From contig CAKTUZ010000005.1 in the NCBI GenBank assembly GCA_934621605.1, positions 1 through 64,000 on the forward strand: a stretch of 64,000 bases of DNA, written 5' to 3'. The position numbers and the translations under genes were made by a program. The stretch comes from an uncultured bacterium (GTDB lineage Bacteria > Vulcanimicrobiota > Xenobia > Xenobiales > Xenobiaceae). Positions 1-9,953 of this stretch are shown piece by piece (position 1 is the first letter of the stretch; each line of letters starts with the position of its first letter). The notes under the pieces were generated by a model. It saw only the letters and a list, made by a program, of their open reading frames with translations, had not been told where the DNA came from and ran no database searches.

Positions 1-62
1 TTGATTATGAATTGGGCATTATACTCGGCTCATGTCAGGCTATGGAAAAGTGTTCAACTTAA

Positions 63-1176
63 TATTGCAATTTACGTTTTGATAAATTTAATTCGGTGCC
101 CTATGATGATCGCGTCAATAGGAAAGCTTCTATAAAAGATATTAGGCGTGGTTTTTTTAGAAGATTTTCTCAGAGACAGTCGCAGCAGTTTAACTGAAGA
201 CATAAATAAGAGTAGTTTAGAAGAACTTTTGCTGGCTTTAGAAGTTGCTAACGAAACAGATACTGAGCTTGATATACGTAATATTGGTGTTTTAATGTTT
301 ACCGAAAGGCCAGATAAATTTATTCCTGGCGCCCAGATCGATTTAGTTAAGTTTCATACTGAGGAAGCTGAAGGCTCAGATGATTTTACAGAAAAAACTT
401 TTTATGGTCCTATTTGGAAGCAAGTGCGCGATGTACTCGATTATCTTTATGTAAATGTAATTGAAGAAAAAGTAGTTAAGGTGCAAGGCCAAGCCGAAGC
501 TGAACGCTATTTCAATTACCCTTATAACGCTTTAGAAGAAGCTATAGTAAATGCTGTTTTTCATAAGTCGTATCGCGAGCCGGAGCCTGTAGAAATTCGA
601 GTTTATATAGATAAGATAATTATTATCAATTATCCTGGCTTAGCTAAATGGATTAACTTGGATAAATTCGCTTCCGGCCAAGCTAAAGCTCGCAAATATC
701 GCAATCGTCGCATAGGTGAGCTTTTTAAAGAACTCGATCTTTCAGAAAAACAAGGTACAGGCATAACTAAAATTCTTAAAGAGCTGCGCAAAAATGGTTC
801 TCCTAAGCCAGAATTTGAAATGGATGAAGATAGAACCTATTTGCAAACTACTATTTTTATAAGAAAAGGCTTTTCCCATATTGAACTTCCGGCTAATTCC
901 AAAGTATGTAACTTGCTAGTGGAGAAACCAGCGAGAATTTTAATGTCAGAATTAGTGTCCGAATCAATGTCCGAATTAGAAGAGCAGCGTTGGAAGATTT
1001 TAGCGGCATATTTAGCTGAGCACGATGGTATCAGCAGCACAGTAGCCGCCGAACTATTAGGTGTACATATGAAAACTGCCGCCAGACTTTTACTTAAAGC
1101 GGAAAATATTGGCTTGTTGCTAAGCTACGGTAAAACGCGGAATAAATTTTACAAGAAAAGGGAACGTATAATATAG
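63..1176 (+). pseudogene. Frameshifted, N-terminally truncated AlbA/HATPase_c_4 ATP-binding regulator
   Basis: The open part from GTG 148 reads as the C-terminal two thirds of the 'ATP-binding protein / putative DNA-binding (AlbA_2 plus HATPase_c_4)' family, including the motif NALEEAIVNAVFHKSY and EKQGTGITKILKEL. A winged-helix-like tail follows at about residues 255-340. No ribosome site precedes GTG 148. The preceding 85 bases in the next frame encode FDKFNSVPYDDRVNRKASI, which is the expected upstream family sequence. The two frames join if one T is removed from the seven-T run at 152-158. Further upstream that frame stops at 60-62, so the N-terminal AlbA domain is missing. I read this as a decaying gene. 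A sequencing indel at the homopolymer would explain the shift but not the upstream stop. Confidence 0.65.
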
Positions 1177-1230
1177 CATGTTAGAAAGGAGTGTGACGGT
1201 GAATTTACTGGATTTCTTAATTTTAGCATC

Positions 1231-1260
1231 TTGACACCATATGTGGTTGCATTGTATTGT
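1231..1260 (+). promoter_or_regulatory. Candidate sigma-70 promoter of hicAB
   Basis: TTGACA at 1231-1236 is a perfect -35 box. TATTGT at 1255-1260 follows with 18-base spacing as a 4/6 -10 box. Transcription would begin near 1267, just before the G-rich ribosome site of hicA (about 1264-1273). This placement argues that hicA starts at 1279 and not further upstream. Confidence 0.4.
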
Positions 1261-1278
1261 GGCGGTGGGGGTGATTAT

Positions 1279-1536
1279 ATGTCAAAATGGGAGAAGCTGT
1301 TAGCCCGTATTTGTTCTTTGTCGAGAGGGCTTCGGTTTGAAGAAATTCGTAAAGTATTGGAAAGTTGCGGATATACGATAAGTGGGAGGACTATTGGAAG
1401 TAGTCATTATACCTTTCGTAAACCTGGTAAGCAGCCCATCACGATACCCAAACATGAACCGATTAAAAGGGTTTATGTTGAAATTGTTAAGCAAGTTGTA
1501 GAAAGTGAGGTAAGCAATGATGAGCCAATTGGATGA
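1279..1536 (+). CDS. hicA: HicA-family mRNA interferase toxin
   Basis: This 85-residue protein matches the HicA (YcfA-like) double-stranded RNA-binding fold. That family cleaves mRNA when not bound by HicB. The signature Gly-Ser-Ser-His-Tyr-Thr-Phe near residues 50-56 carries the catalytic histidine, and it is followed by ITIPKHEPIKRVYVEIV. The start is ATG 1279, preceded by a GGTGGGGG ribosome site. An in-frame TTG at 1231 would fall inside the -35 box and is unlikely. The gene overlaps hicB by 20 bases, as is normal for this module. It is probably autoregulated by HicB. The family call is firm; activity is inferred from the intact histidine. Confidence 0.85.
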   Translation: MSKWEKLLARICSLSRGLRFEEIRKVLESCGYTISGRTIGSSHYTFRKPGKQPITIPKHEPIKRVYVEIVKQVVESEVSNDEPIG

Positions 1537-1894
1537 GTATTTAGCTAAGCCTTACAGAATGGAAATAGTTGAAGATCCTTATGAAGGTGGGTTTGTAGTT
1601 TCTTTTCCTGAATTGCCTGGGTGTTTGACTTGTGGAGAAACTATAGAACAGGCCTTAGCTAATGCGGCTGATGCTAAAAAAGTGTGGCTTGAAGCGGCTT
1701 TAGAAGAGGGCATAAAAATAAATGAACCTGATAGTTTAAAGAGTTATTCTGGGCAGTTTAAATTGCGCATTCCTCGCAGTTTACATAAACTTTTGAGTGA
1801 ACATTCACGTGAGGAAGGAATAAGTTTGAATCAATATTGTGTTTATTTACTTTCTAAAGCGTTAGGCGAAACATTGTCTGCAGCTGCGTTGTAA
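1517..1894 (+). CDS. hicB: HicB-family antitoxin
   Basis: This is a 125-residue antitoxin. It has a partial RNase H-like HicB domain at residues 10-65 (EDPYEGGFVVSFPELPGC and GETIEQALANAADAKKVWL) and a C-terminal ribbon-helix-helix domain at about 78-118 (FKLRIPRSLHKLLSEHSRE). The HicB half binds and neutralises the toxin. The RHH half should bind the promoter at 1231-1260 to autoregulate the pair. The gene begins inside the end of hicA and has a GAGG ribosome site at about 1506. The module lies beside a decayed gene, a common accessory setting. Confidence 0.88.
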   Translation: MMSQLDEYLAKPYRMEIVEDPYEGGFVVSFPELPGCLTCGETIEQALANAADAKKVWLEAALEEGIKINEPDSLKSYSGQFKLRIPRSLHKLLSEHSREEGISLNQYCVYLLSKALGETLSAAAL

Positions 1895-1923
1895 AAGTGG
1901 CTGCTTAAAAAACATAACCTGTG

Positions 1924-1961
1924 AATCCCATCATTTCTGTAAGGTTTGATGGGATTTTTGT
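1924..1961 (+). terminator. Rho-independent terminator after hicB
   Basis: A 10-bp perfect stem (AATCCCATCA at 1924-1933 with TGATGGGATT at 1947-1956) is followed by TTTG. It closes the hicAB unit. Confidence 0.75.
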
Positions 1962-2029
1962 TTGTCTGGTTTTCATGTTCGCATCGATGTCCCAATTGAT
2001 GCTCGGATCAATATCTAAACTTGCATAGT

Positions 2030-2070
2030 AACAAACAAAAAAAGCCCCCGCTCGGTTAAGAGCGGGGGCT
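2030..2070 (-). terminator. Terminator of the SLH porin gene
   Basis: There is an 11-bp GC-rich stem (2043-2053 with 2060-2070) and a six-base loop. On the minus strand a run of T follows (2035-2043 as A on the plus strand). It sits 39 bases past the porin stop codon. Confidence 0.9.
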
Positions 2071-2108
2071 CCATTCATTCAGCCTAAGCTGTTCTAACTA
2101 ATGAAAGA

Positions 2109-4640
2109 TTAGAACTTAACTTTGAACTGAGTGGTAACCTGCCAGCCGTACCAGCTGAAAGGATGGTTGGTGTAACCGTGAGAGGTGTCACCGATGGTCT
2201 GGGCAGAACCGTCCTCGCGGAAGTTAGCGAAGGTAGCAGCGTCAACCTTATCCTTGGTATCGTAGTAACGGAAGTCCATATTCCACTGAGTATTGGCACT
2301 CAAGTCGCAGTCGAAACCGATGAAAGGAATGGTCTGCTGAACGTCAATATTCTTGAAGTCAATGGAATTGACGGAAGCGGCGAACTGGTTGTAAGCACCG
2401 GAAGGATCCCAGTGACCGTTCATGTTAACCATGTCGCAACCGGCGCGCAAGGTCCACTGATCGTTGGCTTCCCAGCCTAAACCAATGTGGAAGTTGTCAT
2501 TATTTAGCTTGACGTAGTTCTGGCTTCCACCTTGGGCAACAGCCAGGTCGCTGTCACGCTTGAACTCGTTGCGGTTGTAACCGAGGTCGAGTTTCAAACG
2601 AGGATTGTCCCACTTGTAGCTGGCGCCAATGCCGTACTGGGTCTGCTTACCTTTGTGATCTTCGAGAGCGTTGAGGTTAGCGTCGAAGGAGCTAGCACTC
2701 TGAGCACCGTAGACAGCGGGATCAGCGTAACCGTAGAAAACGGGATCCATGAAACCAGGGGCGAAGCCGAGAATATCGCGGGTAGGAGCACCAGCAACAG
2801 TACCGGCCTGTTCACGTACGTCGTATAAGCTGGACTTCTTCTGGTTCAAGAAGGAAGCTTTGGCCCATACTAAACCGTGACGATCATCGAAGCGCCACTG
2901 ACCATTGAAGCGGATACCTTCGCGGTTGTGAGGATATACCTCGGTATCGTGCAAGGACCACATGTTGGAGTAGTAATTGGTATTCATCAAGTTGAAGGCG
3001 TTGTAGCGACCGTAAGTATCAAGGCCGTTCACGTAGGGGTTCATGTTTACGAAAGGATCGTAGTTAGGATCTACGGATACGTAAGCCAAGCTGAGGTCGA
3101 GGTCGCCTTCCAAGAGGTTGGTACCGACTTCTACGCGGAAGGCGTTGCCTTCGGAGGAGTAGTCGGAATCCTTGTTAGCTTTGTACTCGGTGCGAGCATA
3201 CTCACCAGCGGCGTAAATCTCGTTGCCGGATTCGCCGATATCCCACTTATAGTTGGCACTGATGCCATAGCCGAACATGCTCTGAGGACCGAAGGCACCG
3301 CGTCCCTCGTCAAGTGTAGTGTCCCAGCCGGGGATGGGGCGCTTGTTGCCGCCTTCGAGAGCAGCACTCTTGTAGTAACCAGAGGGGTTGACCCACTGTA
3401 AGTTGGTAACATCAACTAGAGGGGAACCGTAGGCTAAGTTAGCGTCGTTGATTACGCCGATGCCTAAGGAATCTCCATTAGCAGCTTCGTTAGCAGCGCG
3501 CATAAAGTTGACTTTAACTTGGCCACCGTTGAACTCGAAAGCAATGTCGCCACCGATAACATCGGTATCATAAGCTTCAAGGACACCAGGAAGCTGGTCG
3601 CTGAAGGTAGAAATACGAGAACCCAAAACTTCCCAACGGAGGACGCCAGCTTCGAAAGCGTGGCTGCCGCTCAGGTTGAAACCGAAGCGATCCAAGTAAT
3701 CGGGACCGAAAGCGGAGAGGTTCTTCTGACCGGCGAAGAGGATATTGTCCATGTTGTCTTCGCTGTAAGCACCCAAGGTGAGTTTAATGCCGGAAGGATT
3801 GTGGATTACCCAGAAGTTATCCAACACCATGCGGGTGTAAGGGGAATTGTTTAAGCTATTGACGGAGCTGGAGCCACCGAACTGGTTGCAAAGGTAAGGA
3901 GCGGAGACACCCCAGAGGGAGTCTACCATGCTGTTACCAGCGGAAGTGTAAGCAGCGAACTCAGCGCCGGCGTCGATATCGTCGGAAACGCGGATGCGCA
4001 TACCGAGGATACCCTTCATGGTGAAGCCGGTACCGTTAGTGAGGCCTACGCCATTGCGAAGGTCGGCTACGGGAAGTACGCCACCATTCTGGGGCTCAAG
4101 CTGAGTGCCAGCGACGGTGCCGACAGCAGCGTTGTAATCGAAACCAAAGAGACCACCGGTGTTGGTGTCTTGGATACCATCGCTGTCATTGTGGAAAGAC
4201 TGAGCGGTAACGCGGGCTTCCAAGGATCCGTAGAAAGTGATTCTCTCGAGCTCAGAGACGCGGAGGTCGAGTTTGTCAACCTTGTCTTCCAAGGTGCCGA
4301 CACGGGCGCCGAGGGCGTCTAATTCGCTGCGGAGAGCGTCCACCAATTTCTGGAGCTCAGCGAGCTCGGCCTTGGTGGCGAAAGTGGCGTGCTCCTGCTC
4401 CATTTGACCGAGCAGACGAGCAACCATCATAGCAACTTCCCAACGAGTGGCATTTCTGTCACCCTTGAAGGTGCCATCGGGATAACCTTCGACAATACCT
4501 TTAGCAGCCAAAGTGGCCACAGCATCACGAGCCCAATGATTCTCGGGAACATCCGGGAACAAAGGAGCGGCGAATGCAGGGGCGGCTAGTCCGAGTGTAA
4601 ATACTGCGGCAGCAACCGTAGTTTTCATGCGTAAATTCAT
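2109..4640 (-). CDS. S-layer homology domain outer-membrane porin (OmpM-like)
   Basis: This 843-residue exported protein has a signal peptide (about 1-24, ending ...APAFA) and one SLH domain at 26-80 (FPDVPENHWARDAVATLAA...GYPDGTFKGDRNATRWEVA). A predicted coiled coil spans 85-135 (LAELQKLVDALRSELDALG), and a long beta-rich barrel region ends in an aromatic residue (TTQFKVKF). In SLH porins of diderm Firmicutes, Cyanobacteria and related lineages the SLH domain binds a peptidoglycan-linked polymer. The barrel sits in the outer membrane, so the protein tethers the two layers and forms a diffusion pore. AAGGAG lies 8 bases before ATG 4640. A 340-base leader region, a strong terminator and highly biased codons (GTA ACC, AAC) fit an abundant protein. 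Confidence 0.85.
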   Translation of the reverse strand: MNLRMKTTVAAAVFTLGLAAPAFAAPLFPDVPENHWARDAVATLAAKGIVEGYPDGTFKGDRNATRWEVAMMVARLLGQMEQEHATFATKAELAELQKLVDALRSELDALGARVGTLEDKVDKLDLRVSELERITFYGSLEARVTAQSFHNDSDGIQDTNTGGLFGFDYNAAVGTVAGTQLEPQNGGVLPVADLRNGVGLTNGTGFTMKGILGMRIRVSDDIDAGAEFAAYTSAGNSMVDSLWGVSAPYLCNQFGGSSSVNSLNNSPYTRMVLDNFWVIHNPSGIKLTLGAYSEDNMDNILFAGQKNLSAFGPDYLDRFGFNLSGSHAFEAGVLRWEVLGSRISTFSDQLPGVLEAYDTDVIGGDIAFEFNGGQVKVNFMRAANEAANGDSLGIGVINDANLAYGSPLVDVTNLQWVNPSGYYKSAALEGGNKRPIPGWDTTLDEGRGAFGPQSMFGYGISANYKWDIGESGNEIYAAGEYARTEYKANKDSDYSSEGNAFRVEVGTNLLEGDLDLSLAYVSVDPNYDPFVNMNPYVNGLDTYGRYNAFNLMNTNYYSNMWSLHDTEVYPHNREGIRFNGQWRFDDRHGLVWAKASFLNQKKSSLYDVREQAGTVAGAPTRDILGFAPGFMDPVFYGYADPAVYGAQSASSFDANLNALEDHKGKQTQYGIGASYKWDNPRLKLDLGYNRNEFKRDSDLAVAQGGSQNYVKLNNDNFHIGLGWEANDQWTLRAGCDMVNMNGHWDPSGAYNQFAASVNSIDFKNIDVQQTIPFIGFDCDLSANTQWNMDFRYYDTKDKVDAATFANFREDGSAQTIGDTSHGYTNHPFSWYGWQVTTQFKVKF

Positions 4641-4977
4641 TGCATGATCTCCTTGTATTTTTATATATATTAGTGATAGTAAAAACTCCGGAGTTGTAAT
4701 ACCTTTTCCTGTCAGTCCGCGGCTCCAAAATGAGCTGTTCGAAGTTTCCTCAAGCTAGTTGACCGCCAACTATCAGAAAAATGTGTATCTTTTTCTACCG
4801 GATCGGTGTCAGCTTCGGCAAAAGATCTTTTCTCCTGCCAAAGGTCATAAAGGACGGATAAAAAATCTGCAAAAAAATTGTGTTCTTATCAATTAACAGA
4901 GCGGATCTTCTTCTCTTGTTTTTGTTCCCCTTCAAAATTGAAGTTTTTTCTCCAAAAAATATTGGCTATTTTTAAGC
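4641..4977. other. Non-coding region upstream of the SLH porin
   Basis: This stretch has no credible gene. It must hold the minus-strand porin promoter. One weak candidate on the minus strand is TTGCAG, 17 bases, then TATGAC (about 4845-4875). The plus strand has a short CTTCAA/TTGAAG palindrome near 4935-4950 followed by six T. The length suggests a long, possibly regulated 5' leader, but no known riboswitch motif is visible. Confidence 0.3.
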
Positions 4978-5847
4978 TCAGCCCGCTAAGACAGTATTAT
5001 CTGCTTGCAAAGTGCGCTTAGCCTTCCACTCTTTGGAAGCTTTGGCTTTCAATCCAAAAACTTCCAAATCGTCGGGTACAAAAAGGTTGCCGTTGAAGTA
5101 GGGGCCGCCTTCCTCAATATATAAGCTCTTTCTTTGCTTTATGTTTCTATCTTCAGTGTGATAAATAATTAAATTTTTTACCTGAAGATTTTCCGCCAGC
5201 TGGCAAGCCTCTTTCATAGTAGAGTGGTGCTTCTGATGAGGCTTAAAAATATCAGCTTGGCTATCTAAGCAAAAAGCTTCATGTAAAAGCCACTTGCTAC
5301 CTTGAGCGTACTTTCTGGTGCTTTCATTTAAAGGCTCGTCTCCGCAGCAAGTCAATTTGTCGCCGTTACCAAGATCCATAGTAAAACCGAATTGCTTGGC
5401 TTTAGTAGACAAAATGTCGAAAAATACGGTTTGGCAACCTAAAATATCAATGGTTTGCCCGTCTTTTACTTCCACTAAATGGAGGCGTGTATCTATATAT
5501 TTTGTCTCTTTGGGCGTAAAAAGTTGCTCAGCCAAAGTGCGCAAACACTTTATTACTTCATCGTGTCCATAAATAGTTGCTTCGCCTTCATATTGGTCGC
5601 GAGCCATGCCCTGGCAAATAAAGCGAATCATCCAGACAATGCCCAAAATATGATCGACATGTTTGTGAGTTACAAAGATGGTGCGCATATCTTGCCATTT
5701 TAAGCCCGCTTGTTTCAATTGGCAAAAAAGGCCATTGCCTCCGCCGCCGTCGACTAAAAAGCTGCCTTGCGCGTTGCTAAGTACAAAACAAGTATTATAA
5801 CATTCGGTTACGCTGGCATTGCCAGTACCTAGAATAGTAAGTTTCAT
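4978..5847 (-). CDS. RNase Z-like metallo-beta-lactamase fold hydrolase
   Basis: This 289-residue cytosolic MBL-fold protein carries THKHVDHILG as the metal motif near residues 60-69. That is a HxHxDH variant in which Lys replaces the usual small residue. A conserved early glycine stretch (LVDGGGGNGLF) and a later CGDEPLNE and HHSTMKEA follow the ribonuclease Z arrangement. The order of elements resembles RNase Z/ElaC relatives, which hydrolyse phosphodiesters such as tRNA 3' trailers. The flexible exosite arm is not evident, so tRNA processing is not assured. It lies 24 bases downstream of prfB on the same strand and may be cotranscribed. Confidence 0.7.
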   Translation of the reverse strand: MKLTILGTGNASVTECYNTCFVLSNAQGSFLVDGGGGNGLFCQLKQAGLKWQDMRTIFVTHKHVDHILGIVWMIRFICQGMARDQYEGEATIYGHDEVIKCLRTLAEQLFTPKETKYIDTRLHLVEVKDGQTIDILGCQTVFFDILSTKAKQFGFTMDLGNGDKLTCCGDEPLNESTRKYAQGSKWLLHEAFCLDSQADIFKPHQKHHSTMKEACQLAENLQVKNLIIYHTEDRNIKQRKSLYIEEGGPYFNGNLFVPDDLEVFGLKAKASKEWKAKRTLQADNTVLAG

Positions 5848-5871
5848 AAATATTTTTCCTAAGTAGTATAA

Positions 5872-7000
5872 CTAGACGGCGTCACTTGCTTGAGGCTCGC
5901 GGCCTAAACGGGCTCTAGCTTGTAACCAACTGCGCATGAAGCCATTAAGATCGCCTCCCAGCACTGCACTTACGTTGGCATTTTCAAAACCAGTGCGTCT
6001 ATCTTTTACCATAGTGTAAGGTTGCATTACGTAGTTGCGGATCTGGTTGGCCCAGGCTGCTTCGCGATTTTCGCCTTTTACGTTGTCTAAAGTATCTTGG
6101 CGTTGCTCGCGTTTAAGCTCTAAAAGCTTAGCTTTAAGCATACGCAAAGCCGTTTCTTTGTTGGAATGCTGGGAACGCTCGTTTTGACAAGCAGCCACAG
6201 TGCCAGTGGGAATGTGAGTAATACGCACCGCCGATTCGGTTTTGTTGACGTGCTGTCCGCCAGCACCTTGAGAGCGATAAGTATCTATTTTTAAGTCTTC
6301 AGGGCGCAATTCAATATTGAGCTCTTCGGCTAATTCTGGCACTACTTCTACTTTTGCAAAAGAAGTATGGCGGCGGTGAGCGGCGTCGTAAGGAGAAATA
6401 CGCACCAAACGGTGGACGCCGTGCTCGGAACTGAGCATACCGAAGGGGTAGAAGCCTTCGATAATGAGGCTGGCCGAATGGATACCGTCTTCTTCAGCTG
6501 GTGAATACTCTACTAAGCTTACTTTATAACCTTCATTTTCGGCCCAGCGCATATACATACGCAACAACATTTCTGTCCAGTCTTGGGCGTCTACTCCGCC
6601 AGCTCCGGCATGAAGAGTAACAATAGCGGCAGCCTTATCGTAAGGGCCGTTCAATAAAGAAATAGTTTCGGCCCGCTCCAGGCGGTGAGTCAGTTCATCA
6701 TAATAGCGCTGGGCTTCGTCTATTTCCTCTTGGTTATCGGGAGTGCCTAACTCGGCAGCCACTTCAGCTTCTTCCAGCGCAGAATTTAATTCATGCCACT
6801 GCTGAAAAATAGTTTTATATTGGGCCAGCTCTTGGGTGAGGCGTTGGACAGCCTCGTTATCTTCCCATACTTGGCCAGAGCCAAATTGGGCTTCAATTTC
6901 TTGAATTTTGCGTTCTATAGTATCTAGGTCAAAGATAGTCGCGCATGCGTTCGACGCGGGCGCGGGCTTCGCTTAAAGGCTCGGCAAATTGGGAGAGCAT
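5872..7000 (-). CDS. prfB: Peptide chain release factor 2 (programmed +1 frameshift)
   Basis: RF2 recognises UGA and UAA and triggers peptide release. ATG 7000 opens 23 codons ending ...RMRDYL, then an in-frame UGA (6931-6929). Shifting +1 at CTT-T gives DLDTIERK and continues to the stop at 5872, for 375 residues in total, normal for RF2. The GGQ catalytic motif sits in YRSQGAGGQHVNKTES (about residues 247-249). The codon-recognition tripeptide reads Ser-Pro-Tyr (about 202-204), where most RF2 proteins have Ser-Pro-Phe. The usual AGGGGG stimulator before the shift site is absent. secA lies just upstream but has its own terminator. The identification is certain. Confidence 0.95.
6928..6937 (-). 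promoter_or_regulatory. prfB +1 frameshift recoding site (TATCTTTGAC)
   Basis: The minus strand reads TAT CTT TGA C, the conserved slippery core at which low RF2 lets the ribosome slip from CUU to UUU. The bases just upstream are GTC GAA CGC ATG CGC GAC, so the internal Shine-Dalgarno-like AGGGGG found in most prfB genes is missing. Confidence 0.9.
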
Positions 7001-7034
7001 AACGAAGTGTTTTCCTTTCCAAAAATAAGTCGCG

Positions 7035-7084
7035 AAAAAGATTGGGCCCGCGCCTAAGCTGAAAAGTTAAGGCAAACGGGCCCA
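7035..7084 (-). terminator. Terminator of secA
   Basis: TGGGCCCG (7043-7050) pairs with CGGGCCCA (7077-7084). Further imperfect pairing lies inside, and the minus strand continues into ATCTTTTTC. It separates secA from prfB. Confidence 0.85.
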
Positions 7085-7104
7085 TCATTAAATGGCGCTA
7101 AATG

Positions 7105-9708
7105 CTAGCGCTCTTCGGGATAGTGGCACTTTTTCCACTTTTTGCCACTGCCGCACCAGCAAGGATCGTTACGACCCAATTTGGCTCCAGTGCGCTTAAT
7201 GGGCTCGACGGGCATTTCGTTGTCACGGTTGGTAGACGTGGCGTGCATAGTCTCTTTTTGCTCAAGGTGCTCTTCAATTTGTTCGGTAGCTTGTACTTCG
7301 ACGCGGAAGAGATAGTGCAAGGTATCGTCGCGCAAACGGCGTTTCAAACCATCGAACTCTTCGGCAGCTTCGCGAATAAATTCGACCTGAGGATCTTTCT
7401 GACCATAACCGCGTAAGTGGATACCTTCGCGCAATAATTCGATATTGCTCAAGTGCTCAATCCACTTTTCGTCAGTGACGCGCAATAAAGTGAAACGCTC
7501 CAAATCGGACATGAGCTGATCACCCAAAATTTCGATTTTTTTGTCGTAAACTTCGCGTAACCAACCAACTACAGTTTCTTTAATTTCAGCAGGTAATTTG
7601 CCGCCTAAATCGGCCTTGCTTACGCCTTCAGGCAAAACTAACTGATCGTGCAAAGCTACCATTAAGCCATCGAAGTCCCAAGTTTCGGGCGGGGCTTGTT
7701 CGTGCATATGCATATCGACCAAATCGCTAACCGCATCTTCAATGAAGCTGTAAATAGTTTCGCGCAAGTCTTTGCCTTCCAAGATCTTGTCGCGGTCGGC
7801 ATAGATAACGCGGCGCTGCTCGTTCATGGTATCGTCGTACTTGAGAACGTTTTTACGAATCTCGAAGTGGTGACTTTCTACCTTCATTTGGGCATTTTCG
7901 ATACCGCGAGAAATTAAAGGATTCTCGATGACTTCATCTTTTAAGCCTAAAGTATCCATTAAGTTGCGGATTCTATCGCTAGCAAAGAGGCGCATAAGTT
8001 CGTCGTCTAAAGCTACGTAGAAGCGTGAAGCACCAGGATCGCCCTGACGTCCAGCACGACCGCGCAACTGGTTGTCGATACGACGCGACTCGTGACGCTC
8101 AGTGCCTAAAATATAGAGTCCGCCAGCTTCACGTACTTTCTTTTCTTCTTCGGGATCGGCAGGATCGCCGCCCAATTTAATGTCAACGCCTCGACCGGCC
8201 ATATTAGTGGCGATAGTTACAGCGCCTAAACGTCCGGCTTGAGCAATAATGTGAGCTTCTTTTTCGTGGTATTTGGCGTTGAGCACGTTGTGCTTAATGC
8301 CCATTTTGGTAAGAAGCTGGCTGAGCTCTTCCGATTTTTCAATAGAGCGAGTACCTACCAAAATAGGCTGACCCTTGGCGTGGCGCTCGGCGATATCGGC
8401 ACAAACAGCCTTAAATTTGTACTTCTCGTTTTTGTAAACTTGGTCGTGCAAATCGATACGGGCTACTTTTACGTTGGTAGGAATTACTACTACGTCCAAA
8501 TCATAAATTTCGCGGAATTCGCGCTCTTCGGTTAAAGCTGTACCAGTCATACCGGCCAACTTGTGGTAGAGCTTGAAGTAATTCTGGAAAGTAATCGTGG
8601 CCAAAGTTTGGTCTTCTTGGCGGACTTTGACGCCCTCTTTGGCTTCGATAGCTTGGTGCAAACCGTCGGAATAGCGGCGTCCGAACATGAGGCGGCCGGT
8701 AAATTCGTCGACGATAACGATTTCACCATTTTTAACGACATATTCAATATCGTTGCGGTAGCATTCTTTGGCGCGTAAAGCGTTGTCAATAAAATGGGCC
8801 GTCTCCATATTGTTGGGATCGAAAAGGTTGCGCAAGCCTAAAAGTTGCTCAACTTTGGCTACACCTTCTTCAGTTAAAGGAGCGGTCTTTGATTTCTCTT
8901 CCACAGTATAGTGGACGTCTTTTTTCAACTCGCGGGCTACTTGAGCGTAGCGGCCGTACATATTGGTAGAGCCGGTACCGCGACCGGAAATAATCAACGG
9001 GGTGCGGGCTTCGTCGATCAAAATAGAGTCGACTTCGTCAACAATGGCAAAGTTGAGTTCACGTTGCACGCGCTGGTCTAAGTCCATAACCATATTGTCG
9101 CGCAAATAATCGAAACCGTATTCGTTATTGGTACCGTAAGTAATGTCGGCTTCGTAAGCTTGGCGGCGAGGCACGGGACGCAAGTGGTTGTTGCTATCAT
9201 CGCCAGTTTCAACTTCGGGATCGTATAAGTAGGCGGTGTCGTGATTGATAATACCTACGGACAAGCCCAAGAAATGGTAAACAGGGGCCATCCAGCGGCC
9301 GTCGCGTTTGGCTAAGTAGTCGTTGACGGTGACAACGTGGACGCCGCGTCCAGTTAAAGCGTTAAGGTAAACGGGGCTGGTAGCTACCAATGTTTTACCT
9401 TCACCGGTTTTCATTTCGGCGATACGTCCTTGATGGAGTACGATGCCGCCGATCATTTGCACATCGTAATGGCGCAAACCCAAAGTGCGTTTGGAAGCCT
9501 CGCGCACAGCCGCAAAAGCTTCAGGCAAAATATCATCTAAAGTTTCTTTGCCTTTTAAGCGCTGACGGAAACTATCTGTAAGAGCGCGCAGCTCTTCGTC
9601 AGAACGACTCTTCATACTCTCTTCAAAGTCGTTGATCTTCTTGACGACCTTGCGGATCTTTCTAATTTCCCGCTCGTTGGGGTCGAAAAGCCATTCAATG
9701 AATCCCAT
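7105..9708 (-). CDS. secA: Preprotein translocase ATPase SecA
   Basis: SecA drives post-translational protein export through SecYEG. The 867-residue protein has Walker A (MKTGEGKTL), a DEAD-type Walker B ([17 protein letters not shown]), the helicase motif [15 protein letters not shown], and the C-terminal zinc-binding SEC-C motif ([18 protein letters not shown]) that contacts SecB or the ribosome. ATG 9708 is chosen because the family begins [15 protein letters not shown] and a GGAG site lies about 10 bases before it. The longer open frame to 9843 adds unrelated sequence. The gene is monocistronic by its own terminator, and the length is normal. Confidence 0.97.
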   Translation of the reverse strand: MGFIEWLFDPNEREIRKIRKVVKKINDFEESMKSRSDEELRALTDSFRQRLKGKETLDDILPEAFAAVREASKRTLGLRHYDVQMIGGIVLHQGRIAEMKTGEGKTLVATSPVYLNALTGRGVHVVTVNDYLAKRDGRWMAPVYHFLGLSVGIINHDTAYLYDPEVETGDDSNNHLRPVPRRQAYEADITYGTNNEYGFDYLRDNMVMDLDQRVQRELNFAIVDEVDSILIDEARTPLIISGRGTGSTNMYGRYAQVARELKKDVHYTVEEKSKTAPLTEEGVAKVEQLLGLRNLFDPNNMETAHFIDNALRAKECYRNDIEYVVKNGEIVIVDEFTGRLMFGRRYSDGLHQAIEAKEGVKVRQEDQTLATITFQNYFKLYHKLAGMTGTALTEEREFREIYDLDVVVIPTNVKVARIDLHDQVYKNEKYKFKAVCADIAERHAKGQPILVGTRSIEKSEELSQLLTKMGIKHNVLNAKYHEKEAHIIAQAGRLGAVTIATNMAGRGVDIKLGGDPADPEEEKKVREAGGLYILGTERHESRRIDNQLRGRAGRQGDPGASRFYVALDDELMRLFASDRIRNLMDTLGLKDEVIENPLISRGIENAQMKVESHHFEIRKNVLKYDDTMNEQRRVIYADRDKILEGKDLRETIYSFIEDAVSDLVDMHMHEQAPPETWDFDGLMVALHDQLVLPEGVSKADLGGKLPAEIKETVVGWLREVYDKKIEILGDQLMSDLERFTLLRVTDEKWIEHLSNIELLREGIHLRGYGQKDPQVEFIREAAEEFDGLKRRLRDDTLHYLFRVEVQATEQIEEHLEQKETMHATSTNRDNEMPVEPIKRTGAKLGRNDPCWCGSGKKWKKCHYPEER

Positions 9709-9953
9709 GTTATCGCACTCCGATATTTGTAAACAAACTAAATCAAATTTTCTTGTAAAAAATTGAACAAACTGTCTTTCGCAGGCTGTTTTGTGGGGAA
9801 AACGGACGAGCGCAAGGCGGCGGATGAGAAAGCGCGTTCCCAAAAGTTGCCCAACGACAGCTTAGGTGGTTTCTATTATGAACGCTTGCTTCCTTCGCTT
9901 TTCCTATTTGTTTTCTGTCTGCCTTGCATATGCGTTGTGTTTGCACTCAATAT

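Noticed and set aside
1231..1278. Longer N-terminus for HicA from TTG 1231
   Set aside because: The codons coincide with a perfect -35 box and add sequence unlike HicA. ATG 1279 has a ribosome site and fits the family length.
2163..4589. Several long plus-strand open frames inside the SLH porin
   Set aside because: They arise from the biased codon use of the porin in the opposite frame. None has a ribosome site or a recognisable domain.
9709..9953. Small gene or RNA between secA and the MFS gene
   Set aside because: Short open frames exist on both strands, but none has a ribosome site plus a family match, and no stable conserved RNA fold is visible.
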